Below, piece after piece: positions 35,180 through 44,149 of a DNA stretch of 64,000 nt. Source of the DNA: Hydrogenispora ethanolica (GTDB lineage: Bacteria; Bacillota; UBA4882; UBA8346); NCBI RefSeq assembly GCF_004340685.1, contig NZ_SLUN01000028.1, positions 1-64,000 on the forward strand. The letters are read 5' to 3'. Numbering within the stretch: position 1 is the first letter of the stretch; each line of letters opens with the position of its first letter. A program made the position numbers and the translations under genes. The notes beneath the pieces are model-generated. The model saw only the letters and a program-made list of their open reading frames with translations, was not told where the DNA came from and did no database searches.

Positions 35180-36973
35180 ATGACGATACTGCCATCCGAG
35201 AATCATCAGGAAACCATCCATAATGAAAACTATGATCAGAAATACAATCTGCAGAATCTGAATCATCAAAACCTGATCTTCACCGAAAACCGGCCGGCTC
35301 AGAGCCTGAACGGGACCTGGACCTTCACTATTGATCCCTATGACACCGGGCTGCGGTCGGATTGGAACCGGCTGAGCCATTGCGACGCCGCGGGACGGCC
35401 GGTGCCCTGGGATTACGACTACGACGGCGGCGAGGCGGTCCCGGTACCGTCCTGCTGGAACATGCTGCGGCCGGAGTACTACTATTACGAGGGCAGCGCC
35501 TGGTACGCACGGGAGTTCACCTACAGGGAGCAAGCCGCCGGGGAACGGGTTTTCCTGCGGATCGGCGCCGCCAGCTATGATGCGAAGGTTTTTTTGAACG
35601 AAGCGTTTCTCGGCAATCATTACGGCGGGTCGACGCCTTTCTGCGTGGAGCTCACCGGCAGGCTGCAGGAGCGGAATGTGCTTCAAGTCTGCGTCAATAA
35701 TACCCGGACTGCCGACCGGGTGCCGATGCGCAACACCGACTGGTTCAACTACGGCGGAATCTACCGCGATGTCGAGCTATACCGGGTGCCCGCGACTTTC
35801 ATTAAGAATTTCAAGATCTTTCTGGCACCCGGCGCTTCCGATCGCCGGATCCGGGCCGAGGTCGAAGTGGACGGTCCCGTCCGGGACGGCGCGCTCCGCC
35901 TGGAACTGCCGGAACTGGGGATCGAACAAACGCTTCCGGTCAGCGCCGGAAAGGGCAGCTTGGAATTGGAGGCAGCGCCCGAGCTGTGGAGTCCCGAACA
36001 GCCGCGATTGTATGCGGTGCGGGCCGAGTACCAGGGCGACGCCATCGCCCTGCGGGTGGGATTCCGGCGGATCGAAGTCCGGGGCACCGAGATCCTGCTC
36101 AACGGCAAAGCGCTCTTTCTGCGGGGCGTCTGCGTGCACGAGGACGACACGGTCCTCGGCAAGGCGACCGACGAGGCCGATCTGCGGCGGCGCTTCGCCG
36201 ACGCCAAGGAGCTGGGCTGTAACTTTTTACGGTTGGCTCATTATCCGCATACCGAGCGGGCGGCGCAGCTCGCCGATGAACTGGGCTTTCTGCTCTGGGA
36301 GGAGATCCCGGTCTACTGGGCCATCGATTTCGAGAACCCGGCGACCTACCGGGATGCCGAGAATCAGCTGCTGGAATTGGTCCGGCGTGACCAGAACCGC
36401 GCCAGCGTGATCATCTGGTCGGTGGGGAACGAAAACGCCGCCACCGCGCCGCGCCTCTCCTTCATGAGCCGGCTGGCGGAAGCCGCCCGGAAAGAAGACC
36501 CGACCCGGCTGATCTCCGCCGCCTGTCTGGTCAATGAGAAGAAGATCAGGATCGAAGACCCGCTGGCCGATTATTTGGACGTCATCGGCGTCAACGAATA
36601 CTACGGCTGGTATAAACTGGATTTTACGGAACTGGCGCAGCTGGGCCGGAACTCCGCTCCGGTGAAGCCGGTGATCATCACCGAAACCGGCGCCGACGGG
36701 CTGGCCGGATATCATGACGACGCCGCGGTGCTTTTTACCGAGGAGCATATGGCGGAGGTCTACCGGAAACAGGTGAAATTCGTCAAGGAGTCCGATTATA
36801 TCAAGGGCATCTCGCCCTGGATCCTCTATGATTTCCAGACGCCGCGCCGGATGAACCGCTATCAGCAGGGGGTCAACCGGAAGGGCCTGATCGCGCTGGA
36901 TAAAAAGACCCGCAAGGCCGCCTTTTACGTCTTGCAAGCTTTTTACCGCGAGAAGCAGGCGGAGGGCAAATAG
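35180..36973 (+). CDS. GH2 glycosidase (beta-glucuronidase/beta-galactosidase type)
   Basis: 597 residues without a signal peptide, so cytoplasmic. GH2 architecture: jelly-roll sugar-binding domain (about 30-200, including VPVPSCWNMLRPEYYYYEGS and NYGGIYRDVELYRVP), immunoglobulin-like domain (200-295), TIM barrel (295-590). Acid/base Glu418 in SVGNENA and nucleophile Glu502 in IITETGADG; FLRLAHYPHTE is the other barrel signature. The length and NYGGI motif are closest to beta-glucuronidases, but no N-x-K glucuronate-recognition motif is obvious (NRKG at about 577 is a possibility). It would cut the disaccharide imported by the preceding transporter. Confidence 0.9.
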   Translation: MTILPSENHQETIHNENYDQKYNLQNLNHQNLIFTENRPAQSLNGTWTFTIDPYDTGLRSDWNRLSHCDAAGRPVPWDYDYDGGEAVPVPSCWNMLRPEYYYYEGSAWYAREFTYREQAAGERVFLRIGAASYDAKVFLNEAFLGNHYGGSTPFCVELTGRLQERNVLQVCVNNTRTADRVPMRNTDWFNYGGIYRDVELYRVPATFIKNFKIFLAPGASDRRIRAEVEVDGPVRDGALRLELPELGIEQTLPVSAGKGSLELEAAPELWSPEQPRLYAVRAEYQGDAIALRVGFRRIEVRGTEILLNGKALFLRGVCVHEDDTVLGKATDEADLRRRFADAKELGCNFLRLAHYPHTERAAQLADELGFLLWEEIPVYWAIDFENPATYRDAENQLLELVRRDQNRASVIIWSVGNENAATAPRLSFMSRLAEAARKEDPTRLISAACLVNEKKIRIEDPLADYLDVIGVNEYYGWYKLDFTELAQLGRNSAPVKPVIITETGADGLAGYHDDAAVLFTEEHMAEVYRKQVKFVKESDYIKGISPWILYDFQTPRRMNRYQQGVNRKGLIALDKKTRKAAFYVLQAFYREKQAEGK

Positions 36974-37084
36974 GGGCGGCTTGGCGGTCACGGATTGATT
37001 TGGCTATTTTAACCATTTTTTCGGTATCACGTTTCCCAAGAAAATGTTATAATTGAAGGAAAATGTTTTGGGTGTAATAAAGCC

Positions 37085-38086
37085 ATGAAAATGCAAGATG
37101 TCGCCAAGTTGGCCGGGGTTTCCACCGCCACCATCTCCCGGGTGCTCAACCAGCCGGAGATGGTCCGGGAGGAGACCCGGCGCAGAGTCCAGCAGGTGTT
37201 GGAGCAGACCCAGTATGTGGCCAACGCTTTCGCCCGGGGCCTGGTGGTCAGCTCGATGAAGACCATCGGGATATTGACCAATGATATCACCAGCGCTTAT
37301 GTGGCCGGAATGTTCCATACCATCGAGCGCCGCTTTACCGAGCTAGGCTATAATGTGATCCTGGCCAATACCGGCATGGAGCTTGAGAACAAAAAGAAAA
37401 GCCTGCGGATGATCCTGGAACGGCAGGTCGACGCGGTGATCCTGATCGGTTCGATGTATAAGGAGCGGAAGAGCAACGCTCACATCTTTCAGGCCGCCGC
37501 CAAAGTCCCGGTCCTGATTATCAACAACTATATCCAGGCCGCCAATGTCTATTCGATCACTTGCGACGATGCCTGCGGCATCCGCCAGGCCGTCCAATAC
37601 CTGGCGGATCTGGGGCACCGCCATATCTACTATTTCATCGACTCGCGCACTCCGAGCGCATTGGCGAAGCTGAAAGGGTTTCAGCAAGGAATGGCCGCCA
37701 ACGGGCTCGACCCGGGGAACGTCCTCCCCATCGCCTGCAGCCTGGAAGGGGCCGCGGCCGGCCTGCGGGAGCTGATCGCCAAGAATCCCCGGGTCACGGC
37801 GGTGGTCTGCGGCGAGGACATCGTGGGCATCGGGGTGATGAAAGGCTGCATTCAAATGAAGCTCCGCGTCCCCGAGGACATCTCGGTGATCGGTTATAAC
37901 AATACGATCCTGGCGGAGGCGGCCACGCCCTCGCTCACCACGGTGGACAATGATCTGCTGCATACCGGCCTGGAGGCCGTCCATAAACTCTACGATGTTT
38001 TCCAGGGCAAACCGGTCGCCAAAAAGACCGCGATTACCCCGACCCTGGTGATCCGGGAGAGCACCGGGCCGGTCCCGGAACGTTAA
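37085..38086 (+). CDS. LacI-family transcriptional regulator
   Basis: 333 residues. DNA-binding part KMQDVAKLAGVSTATISRVL with the hinge NAFARGLVVSS; sensor domain from about 60 (TIGILTNDITSAYVAGMFHT to SVIGYNNTILAEAATPSLTT). The hinge lacks the usual R-S-L. It follows the GH2 gene and has its own weak promoter-like TATAAT at 37049. The double operator at 31797 is its most likely target. RBS is poor (AATAAAGCC), suggesting low expression. Confidence 0.88.
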   Translation: MKMQDVAKLAGVSTATISRVLNQPEMVREETRRRVQQVLEQTQYVANAFARGLVVSSMKTIGILTNDITSAYVAGMFHTIERRFTELGYNVILANTGMELENKKKSLRMILERQVDAVILIGSMYKERKSNAHIFQAAAKVPVLIINNYIQAANVYSITCDDACGIRQAVQYLADLGHRHIYYFIDSRTPSALAKLKGFQQGMAANGLDPGNVLPIACSLEGAAAGLRELIAKNPRVTAVVCGEDIVGIGVMKGCIQMKLRVPEDISVIGYNNTILAEAATPSLTTVDNDLLHTGLEAVHKLYDVFQGKPVAKKTAITPTLVIRESTGPVPER

Positions 38087-38180
38087 AATCCGGCGTTTTT
38101 TCCTTCCCCGACCGGGCCACTCCGGCGGTTAACGGGTGAAGCGCCGTTCGGCAGGTTCATTTTTTCACATGGATGTTTTG

Positions 38181-38210
38181 AAAAATCGTCTCATCAGGCG
38201 ATTTTTTTTT
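38181..38210 (+). terminator. Terminator after the LacI gene
   Basis: AAAAATCG/CGATTTTT with a ten-base loop and a nine-T tail. The rest of 38087-38415 holds nothing recognisable. Confidence 0.8.
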
Positions 38211-38415
38211 GCCGCAAACCGCCGCAAAATTTCCCGATCCGGCCCGCCAAACCCCGGAAACCGCAACAACGGACCTTGCAGCGCCTCCTTTTGATCGAAA
38301 AGCGCTCTTTTTTCCTTCCATTCGAGCTTTTGCCCGGAAAGTCCAGGAAAATTTTTGAAGGAAACCCAGCAAGTGTAGAGAACAACTGAGTATGTCAACA
38401 TTTCAGGAGGTAGAA

Positions 38416-38610
38416 ATGGTAAAACGGATAAAAATCCAGGGTCAGCTGGCATTGGAACTCGATCTGGTCTACTTTAACCGGGTGCAAGATTTCGAGGAGA
38501 CCATGAGCTGTTACGAAGAGTCGGCCCGCTATTTCCTGAGCGGGGCCGACCCGTTGCCGAATCCGCCGGCCGCTCCGGAACGGTGCGTGCACAAACCCGA
38601 AGTGGCATGA
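38416..38610 (+). CDS. Small protein of unknown function
   Basis: 64 residues starting at ATG 38416, five bases after AGGAGG. The sequence is acidic in the middle (LALELDLVYFNRVQDFEETM, SCYEESARYF) with a proline-rich end (PLPNPPAAPERC). I recognise no family. The strong ribosome site and coding-like composition support a real gene. It is followed at once by a family-2 inverted-repeat element. Confidence 0.5.
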   Translation: MVKRIKIQGQLALELDLVYFNRVQDFEETMSCYEESARYFLSGADPLPNPPAAPERCVHKPEVA

Positions 38611-38690
38611 ATACGGCATTTTGTTAAAGCATTGACGGGTTGGAGTGAAAAGCGCGAACAAAGCCGTTTACGCTTTCGCAAAATGCTATA
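38611..38690. repeat. Small inverted-repeat element, family 2, copy 2
   Basis: About 80 bp with ends CGGCATTTTGTTAAAGC and CGCTTTCGCAAAATGCTATA, matching the copy at 5754-5854. The two copies share the ends and ATGACGGGTT-like/AAAGCGCGAA core but differ in length in the middle. It abuts the end of the small gene and lies 20 bases from the convergent ku gene. Confidence 0.7.
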
Positions 38691-38710
38691 GAGCGCGGCC
38701 CTCCGGCGGC

Positions 38711-39535
38711 TCAGCCAGTCTTGGAGCGGCCGCGGCGTTTGGCCGCTTTGGGCCGGTCCGGCTGGGCCTTTTCAGTCGCCGCCAGACTGGCCCGGAGCGC
38801 TTCCATCAGGTCGATAATCTTGCCGGTCTCCGCCGCCGGAGCTTGCGCGACTTCGCCGCCGGCGATCTTGGTCTGGATCAATTGCATCAGATTTTCGCGA
38901 TAATTGTTGGTGTACTTGGCCGCGTCGAAATGGCCCGAGAGATTGGCGATGAGGTTGTTGGCCATGGCGATTTCGTTCTCGTGCAGATCCGGCTCGGTCT
39001 GGACGCCGCTCAGTCCGGCGGTGGAACGGATCTCGTCGGGGTAAAAGATGAGCGCCATCAACAGCACGTTCTGATAGACCCGCAGCACGGCCAGGGTTTC
39101 CTTGGTGCGGATAGTCACCTTGGCCACGGCGATCTTGCCGGTCTCCTCCATGGCCCGTTTCAGCAAAGCGTAGGCCTTTTCCCCGCCCGGGTTGGGCTCC
39201 AGGTAGTAGCTCTTCTCGAAATAGATGGGATCGATCTCCGTCAGATCCACGAAGTCCAGGATATCGATGGTCTTGCTCTTCTCGTCGGGCAGCCGGTCGA
39301 AATCCTCTTCCTTCAAGACCACATACTGGCCTTTCTGATATTCGTAACCCCAGACGATCTCCTCGTTGGGAACCGTCGCGTTGCAAGTGGGACAGCGCCG
39401 TTCATACTTGATGGGCGTGCCGCATTTTTCATGCAGATAATGAAATTTGATCTCTTTCTTCTCGGTGGCCGTATACAGCTTGATGGGCACATTCACCAGT
39501 CCGAAGCTGATGGCGCCTTTCCAAAGGGTCCGCAA
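38711..39535 (-). CDS. ku: Ku protein (non-homologous end joining)
   Basis: 274 residues. Bacterial Ku homodimers ring broken DNA ends and recruit LigD. Opening MRTLWKGAISFGLVNVPIKL is the family signature; then a Cys cluster (Cys38, Cys48, Cys51 in KCG...RCPTC) with a nearby His, as in the zinc-ribbon form of bacterial Ku; FVDLTEIDPIYFEKSYYLEP and the conserved YTNNYRENLMQLI complete the core. The basic tail (RPKAAKRRGRSKTG) suits DNA binding. No ligD is in the window. In spore-formers NHEJ protects germinating spores. Confidence 0.95.
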   Translation of the reverse strand: MRTLWKGAISFGLVNVPIKLYTATEKKEIKFHYLHEKCGTPIKYERRCPTCNATVPNEEIVWGYEYQKGQYVVLKEEDFDRLPDEKSKTIDILDFVDLTEIDPIYFEKSYYLEPNPGGEKAYALLKRAMEETGKIAVAKVTIRTKETLAVLRVYQNVLLMALIFYPDEIRSTAGLSGVQTEPDLHENEIAMANNLIANLSGHFDAAKYTNNYRENLMQLIQTKIAGGEVAQAPAAETGKIIDLMEALRASLAATEKAQPDRPKAAKRRGRSKTG

Positions 39536-39971
39536 AATCCATCACCTCACTGCATAGACTGCCCGGAAGCGGAGAATTCTACCCCGGAGGATGCGATAGC
39601 AGGATCCAAAGCCGGCCCGCGAAAGCTGAAAAATCCCCCAATCATGGCGGGCGGCGGCGTTGACAAAGAAGGAGCGAGGTCCGATGATTCGAATATTCGT
39701 GGAATATATGATGGGTTTTAAAGGAAAAAGGCCGAAGGTGTGGAAAATGATGAGAATCGGTACGGGCTGGGAGTGACGTTTTCAAAGAATACGTTCCCCG
39801 GAGAAGTGAGTTGCGGAAAAGTCGGACTCTTTCCATCATTTTGGAATGGTCCTTCCGTCTGCTATGGATCGATTCTGGAAAATGGTATAATAAAACAGGA
39901 TTGTGCGGTGCAAATCAGTTAATCGCATTTGCGTTTTGAGAGCTTCATGGACCAGGAATGGGGGGCTACGG
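39536..39971. other. Non-coding gap upstream of the toxin-antitoxin pair
   Basis: No credible gene. A TTGACA occurs at 39660 without a partner -10, and TATAAT at 39886 lies 80 bases before the antitoxin, plausible as its -10. Confidence 0.4.
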
Positions 39972-40226
39972 TTGGAAAAACAGAGATTATGCTCGGTCAT
40001 CAACCATCATTACCAAACTGAGATTCCGCAGGAAATTGCGGCAAAGATCGAGGCTAAAATCGGCGATGAGCTGATCTGGGACTATGATGAAACCAGCGCC
40101 ACCATATTTATCATTAAAAAGCCGCAATCATTCACCCGAGAGCTGGAGGGGCTTGGGAAAGAAATATGGGAAAAGCATGACGCCACTTCTTATATTCGGG
40201 AAGAAAGAACGTCATGGGAAGACTAA
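39972..40226 (+). CDS. AbrB/MazE-like antitoxin of a PIN toxin
   Basis: 84 residues from TTG 39972 (a G-rich GGGGGG lies upstream). The middle has the swapped-hairpin pattern QTEIPQEIAAKIEAKIGDEL and IWDYDETSATIFIIKKPQ; the C-terminus (WEKHDATSYIREERTSWED) would be the toxin-wrapping part. Its end overlaps a second frame whose ATG at 40215 begins the PIN toxin, the normal coupled arrangement of such pairs. The toxin gene is split by a mobile repeat, so this antitoxin may now be unpartnered. Confidence 0.75.
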   Translation: MEKQRLCSVINHHYQTEIPQEIAAKIEAKIGDELIWDYDETSATIFIIKKPQSFTRELEGLGKEIWEKHDATSYIREERTSWED

Positions 40227-40808
40227 TTGAGATAATCCCCGTTCATGCGAGAGTATTAAAAGCCATGTGATAAAGTCCTCAAATTCGGAAATCACTCTTT
40301 CAAAGGATAAAAATCGACTTTATCACTTGCTTCTCTGAGCTTTTGTGTTCACCCCGACCTTCGGACGGGGTTTATCACAACGCTTTTAATTGACACCAAT
40401 TGCTTCATTTATCATATTGAACAAAATCCCAGATATATCGGGGGAACGCGGGAATTATTCAACGCAGTCGAACATGGCCGAAATTTTGGAATAACATCGG
40501 TTTTAGTTCTTACCGAAGTTTTAACCCATACGTTTCGTCAAGGAAACGAGGTTCTAGCAGGAAAATACCGATTGTTACTCAAAAGATTCCCCAATCTCAC
40601 CCTCGTGGAAGTAGGAGATCGGGTTGCCGAATTGAGCGCTAAAATCCGGGCCGAATATGGATTGAAAGTTCCGGATGCCATCTTTGTGGCGACCGGGATT
40701 CTCAATCAAGCTGATTTTTTTGTCACCAACGATAAACAATTGAAAATTGTAAATAAGCCTAAGGTATTGATATTAGAGGATATTCTCATAGGATCCGGCC
40801 AATCGTAG
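40215..40808 (+). pseudogene. PIN-domain toxin gene split by a small mobile element
   Basis: The toxin frame opens at ATG 40215 inside the antitoxin's last codons and reads MGRLIEIIPVHARV before meeting the element at 40259, where TGA follows within five codons. After the element the same frame resumes at 40386 with LIDTNCFIYHIEQNPRY and stays open to 40808. Removing the element and one TT restores an unbroken 154-residue PIN protein with all four acidic residues visible (Asp in LIDTN, Glu in LTEVLTH, Asp in VPDAIFVA, Asp in VTNDKQL). PIN toxins are Mg-dependent RNases. No ordinary start codon lies between the element and LIDTN, so a product is unlikely. Confidence 0.85.
40259..40385 (+). mobile_element. 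Two-hairpin small mobile element, copy A (inside the PIN toxin)
   Basis: 127 bp, AAAAGCCATGTGATAAAGTC ... TTTATCACAACGCTT, flanked by TT on both sides. Ends are imperfect inverted repeats (AAAAGCCATGTGATAAA versus AAAAGCGTTGTGATAAA). Inside: hairpin 1 GTGATAAAGTC/GACTTTATCAC, then hairpin 2 TTGTG..CCCCG/CGGGG..CACAA. It encodes nothing, so it must be moved by an enzyme made elsewhere. The interrupted frame fixes its boundaries, allowing only the alternative of a 129-bp element without target duplication. Confidence 0.85.
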
Positions 40809-40849
40809 AACAATGAAGAATAAGCATAGTCAAGGTATCACGCAGCTAA

Positions 40850-41140
40850 GACGGATGGAATGGCCGCGCCGGATATGCCCTGGGGAGGATCTTCGAGGAA
40901 GACCGGACCGCTGATAATGGCGGCGGCAGAATGGGATTGTGCGATGAATTGTACCTCAATGAGCGGGCCAGGGGCTTGGGCATCGGCAAAAGACTCCTCG
41001 ACGAAGTGCTCCGCTGGATGAAGGAGCGGGGGATCGCCAGAGTCAAGCTGCACGCCTACTCCTGGAACCGCCGTGCCCAAAAAATCTATGAGATGTGCGG
41101 CTTCGAAGAATATGCCGTGTCCTACGAGAAGTTTATCTGA
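40850..41140 (+). pseudogene. N-terminally truncated GNAT acetyltransferase
   Basis: From just after an in-frame TAA at 40847 the frame reads GWNGRAGYALGRIFEEDRTA and then LCDELYLNERARGLGIGKRL, the acetyl-CoA loop of GNAT enzymes, ending CGFEEYAVSYEKFI. The first half of the domain (about 60 residues) is missing, and no frame upstream supplies it. ATG 40931 would give only 69 residues lacking strands 1-3. A remnant next to a disrupted toxin gene fits a decaying region. Confidence 0.7.
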
Positions 41141-41228
41141 GGCTGACGGGAACCTCGGAACCGGCCTTTTAGCGGGATTCACAGGTTCAATCGGGCTGCT
41201 CGGGCGAGGGTAAGGAATGGTGGGAACC

Positions 41229-42410
41229 ATGGCGAATTACCATAAATACCAGAACGAGCTGCTGGAAGTGGCCAGACGCGTACCGTACCGTCAGTTTCCG
41301 CTGCGGGAAGCGACGGAACGGGCTTTCCTTGCCTGCCCGCGCCACCGCTTCGTCCAGCGTTACCGGCTCGGTCCCGGCGCCTGGGTGGAGATCACCCCGG
41401 AGAATCTGGCGGAGCATCTCCCGCTGCTTTACCGGGACGTCCCCTTGGCGTTGCAGGAAGACCGGAACGGCAGGGTGCTCTCCACCATCTCCCAGCCGTC
41501 GTTCGTCCTCTACATGCTGGACCTGTTGCGGCTGGAGCAAGGCCAGCGGGTCTTCGAAGTGGGGGCGGGAAGCGGCTGGAACGCGGCGCTCATGGGTTAT
41601 CTGGTGGGCGAAACGGGCCATGTCTACAGCGCGGAAATCCTCCCCGAAGCGGCGCAACAGGCGCAGTCCAATCTCCGGCAATTGCAGGTCCGCAATGTCA
41701 CCATCATCGCCGGGGACGGCGGTCCCGGCCTGGAGCGTGAGGCGCCTTTCGACCGGGTGATCTTTACGGCGGGAGGCTTTGATCTGCCCCGTTCCCTGTA
41801 CCGGCAGGTGAAAGACGATGGCCTCGTCTTATTCCCGCTCAAGGTGAAAGGGGCGGGGGATATTCTTTACCTTCTGAAAAAGGCGGCGGACCATTTTACG
41901 GCGCTTCAAGCCATCGATTCGCAGTTTGTGCCCTTGACCGGCAAGCACCGGGCTCCGGAAACGGAGGGGGTTTTCCTTGAAGAACTGCCGGAATGGGAGA
42001 GCCTGAAGACGCGCTTCGTCTCGGACTCCCCCTTGCCGTGGGAAGCGGACATCCGCCTTGGGGCGAGTGTCATGAGCAAGACCCTTGCGCTCCGCTTCTT
42101 CCTGAGTCTGCGGGAACCGGATTTTTTCATTCTGAAATTGGGAAGCGATGCGGACGAAGCCAATGCCTTCGGCCTTCGCGCCGGGGACTCTTTGGCGATC
42201 TGCAGGGACGGCCGGGTCGTCGCCTATGGGAACGACGCAGCGAGGGAGCGGCTGTTTCAGGCGGTCCGGGAGTGGGTGGAGCGCGGCCGGCCCGCTCCGG
42301 CGGAATTCCGGCTCCAAATCTATCCGGCCGACAGCGTTCTCCCCTGTCCGGCCGGAGCGGACCAGTGGCTCGTCAAGCGGGCGGAATCGCAATTCCTGTG
42401 GACGCTCTGA
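41229..42410 (+). CDS. Protein-L-isoaspartate methyltransferase-like protein with extra C-terminal domain
   Basis: 393 residues. The first 215 are PCMT-like: substrate region STISQPSFVLYMLDLL, SAM motif VFEVGAGSGWNAALMG, then VTIIAGDGGPGLEREAPFDR and VIFTAGG. True PCMTs are about 210 residues; the remaining 180 (from FVPLTGKHRAPETEGVF) form an extra domain seen in some longer homologues. It would repair or modify isoaspartyl residues, but the long form could have another substrate. ATG 41229 is used; ATG 41217 lies too close to AAGGA. In line with a second methyltransferase 38 bases downstream. Confidence 0.8.
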   Translation: MANYHKYQNELLEVARRVPYRQFPLREATERAFLACPRHRFVQRYRLGPGAWVEITPENLAEHLPLLYRDVPLALQEDRNGRVLSTISQPSFVLYMLDLLRLEQGQRVFEVGAGSGWNAALMGYLVGETGHVYSAEILPEAAQQAQSNLRQLQVRNVTIIAGDGGPGLEREAPFDRVIFTAGGFDLPRSLYRQVKDDGLVLFPLKVKGAGDILYLLKKAADHFTALQAIDSQFVPLTGKHRAPETEGVFLEELPEWESLKTRFVSDSPLPWEADIRLGASVMSKTLALRFFLSLREPDFFILKLGSDADEANAFGLRAGDSLAICRDGRVVAYGNDAARERLFQAVREWVERGRPAPAEFRLQIYPADSVLPCPAGADQWLVKRAESQFLWTL

Positions 42411-42448
42411 CCCGGCGGCGCAAGAAATGTCAAGGAGGGCTTATTGCC

Positions 42449-43090
42449 ATGGCGAATGAAGCGGAACGGCCGAATGACTGGGACCGGATATTTGCGGACC
42501 AGGGCGCGGCCAAACCCCAATATGACACTTGGCTGGACGCATACCGGGATTATCTGGACGAATCCAAAGCGATCCCCGTCATCGATCTCGGTTGCGGTTC
42601 CGGCAACGATACCCTGTACCTGGCGGAACGGGGATACCCGGTGATCTCCTGCGATTACTCGTCTGAAGCCTTGCGGCGCTTGCAGTTTTTTATCCCAAAA
42701 CCGGATACCCGGCATTTTAATATGTTGGACGGACTGCCTTTCGCGGATGACGCCGCCCAAGTGCTCATCGCCGATCTGTCGCTTCATTATTTCAGTTGGC
42801 TGGAGACCGGACGGGTCGTCCGGGAGATCGGCCGGGTATTAAAGCGGGGCGGTTATCTGCTTTGCCGGGTCAATTCGGTGCGGGACCGGAATCACGGCGC
42901 GGGCCAGGGGGAGCGGATCGAGGAGCATTTTTATCAGGTTCACGGCACGCGGAAACGATTCTTCGACCAGCGGGACCTGTTAAGGCTCTTCGACGGTTGG
43001 GAGGTTCTCGCCCTGAAAGAATACGAGATGCACCGGTACCAGGCGCCGAAGCTGCTCTGGGAAATCGCGTTGCGGAATACCAAAGCGTGA
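42449..43090 (+). CDS. Class I SAM-dependent methyltransferase
   Basis: 213 residues. SAM-binding motif I VIDLGCGSGNDTLYLAERGY, acidic motif II CDYSSEALRRL, then LIADLSLHYFSWLETGRVVR and RVLKRGGYLLCRVNSV. ATG 42449 has AAGGAGGG nine bases upstream; an open frame extends 150 codons further 5' inside the previous gene but has no support. Small-molecule methyltransferase of the UbiE/tellurite-resistance look; substrate unknown. Probably cotranscribed with the PCMT-like gene. Confidence 0.85.
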   Translation: MANEAERPNDWDRIFADQGAAKPQYDTWLDAYRDYLDESKAIPVIDLGCGSGNDTLYLAERGYPVISCDYSSEALRRLQFFIPKPDTRHFNMLDGLPFADDAAQVLIADLSLHYFSWLETGRVVREIGRVLKRGGYLLCRVNSVRDRNHGAGQGERIEEHFYQVHGTRKRFFDQRDLLRLFDGWEVLALKEYEMHRYQAPKLLWEIALRNTKA

Positions 43091-43167
43091 GTGCCCCGGA
43101 GCCCGGCGGCTGCGAGTCATCCCGGCGGAAGGCCCGGTGCGGGGAATATGGCGCGAAGGAGAAGCGG

Positions 43168-43677
43168 ATGCGGAAGACAATTTTGATAGGAGTGGTCCTG
43201 CTCCTGGGACTGGCCCTCCTGGCCAACGCCGGATACGGCTACGACATGAGCGGTGAGTTTCAGAGAATGATCGGGTCCAACCCGCTTGACGCCGCGTACG
43301 ACCGCGAGAGCAAAGCGGTTTCGAATGGCAAGGATTGGGGAACCCAAACATGGGTCGAGCTCGAAACCAAATATGCGAAACTGTGGGATGGCGAATTGAA
43401 CGCGATTTACCGGAAACTGCTGGCGGTTTTATCCCCCGGGGAACAGGCGAAGCTCAGAACCGCGCAACGAGGCTGGCTGCAATACCACCGGAACGAAGCG
43501 GAGTTTGTCGCGGCAACCTTGCTCGCTACTCGAAAAGACGGGCCGATCCTGGGCAGTCAAGGCCGGGTCGACAGCATCCTCGCTTACAAGAACCGGATCC
43601 GCTCCCGCACCCTGGAGCTCATGGAATACTTTTATTTGCTTCGGGGCGAGGTCCGGTTCGTCTACCGGGAACCATAG
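43168..43677 (+). CDS. Exported LprI/DUF1311-like protein
   Basis: 169 residues with a signal peptide (ILIGVVLLLGLALLANAGYG). The body resembles the lysozyme-inhibitor LprI/DUF1311 domain: WVELETKYAKLWDGELNAIY, RKLLAVLSPGEQAKLRTAQR and GWLQYHRNEAEF. The usual cysteines are missing. RBS GAAGGAGAAG. Function in this organism unknown; a periplasmic or surface role is expected. Confidence 0.7.
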   Translation: MRKTILIGVVLLLGLALLANAGYGYDMSGEFQRMIGSNPLDAAYDRESKAVSNGKDWGTQTWVELETKYAKLWDGELNAIYRKLLAVLSPGEQAKLRTAQRGWLQYHRNEAEFVAATLLATRKDGPILGSQGRVDSILAYKNRIRSRTLELMEYFYLLRGEVRFVYREP

Positions 43678-43685
43678 CCCCGGTT

Positions 43686-44060
43686 AAGCCTTGAAAAACA
43701 GTCCGGCTCCGTTCATCACCGAGACATAGCGCCGCTCTCCACGAGCGCGACCCTTCCGGAAAAGCCCCGCTCGATCGGGGGCGAACCCCACCGTTCACCG
43801 TAATCCGGCCGTTCCCCAACCCAAAATACTACACCGCCGGGCATGATCAGCATCCCGGCGGTGGCGTCCGGAACGATCCCCACCAAAGGCCGATGCCTTT
43901 TCCCATCCGGAATTGCAGAGTTCCCTCATCTCACAGATCTTTTCAAATAAATCGCTCTGAAGCCGGAGCAAATTGCCGCTGAACGCGACTTGGTGGTCCC
44001 GGACGATGCAAATGGGGGAGGAAGCCCTCCGTGATCCTTAGGCAATGTCCCGATTCTTTT
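43686..44060 (-). pseudogene. Decayed coding remnant, family not recognised
   Basis: The minus strand reads as sensible protein only by switching frames: SSPICIVRDHQVAFSGNLLR, LQSDLFEKICEMRELCNSGW then EKASAF; next frame RPLVGIVPDATAGMLIMPGG, VVFWVGERPDYGERWGS and GFSGRVALVE; third frame GERRYVSVMNGAGLFFKA before TAA at 43686. No single frame is open throughout and no start is evident. A hairpin CACCGCCGGG/CCCGGCGGTG lies within it (about 43831-43862). This could also be chance; I see no family. Confidence 0.3.
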
Positions 44061-44149
44061 GGCTTTGAATACGAAAAAAGGCGAAATCCAATGCATTTCC
44101 AATAGAAGTTCACGATGGATCGGAAAAAAGCTGGAGGATTGCATGGGAA

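Noticed and set aside
38711-39535. A full Ku-LigD repair locus
   Set aside because: Only ku is present; no ligase, polymerase or nuclease domain is encoded nearby.
40572-40808. A 78-residue protein from TTG 40572 as an independent gene
   Set aside because: It is the C-terminal half of the PIN toxin, without Asp of LIDTN or the Glu of the active site, and lacks a ribosome site.
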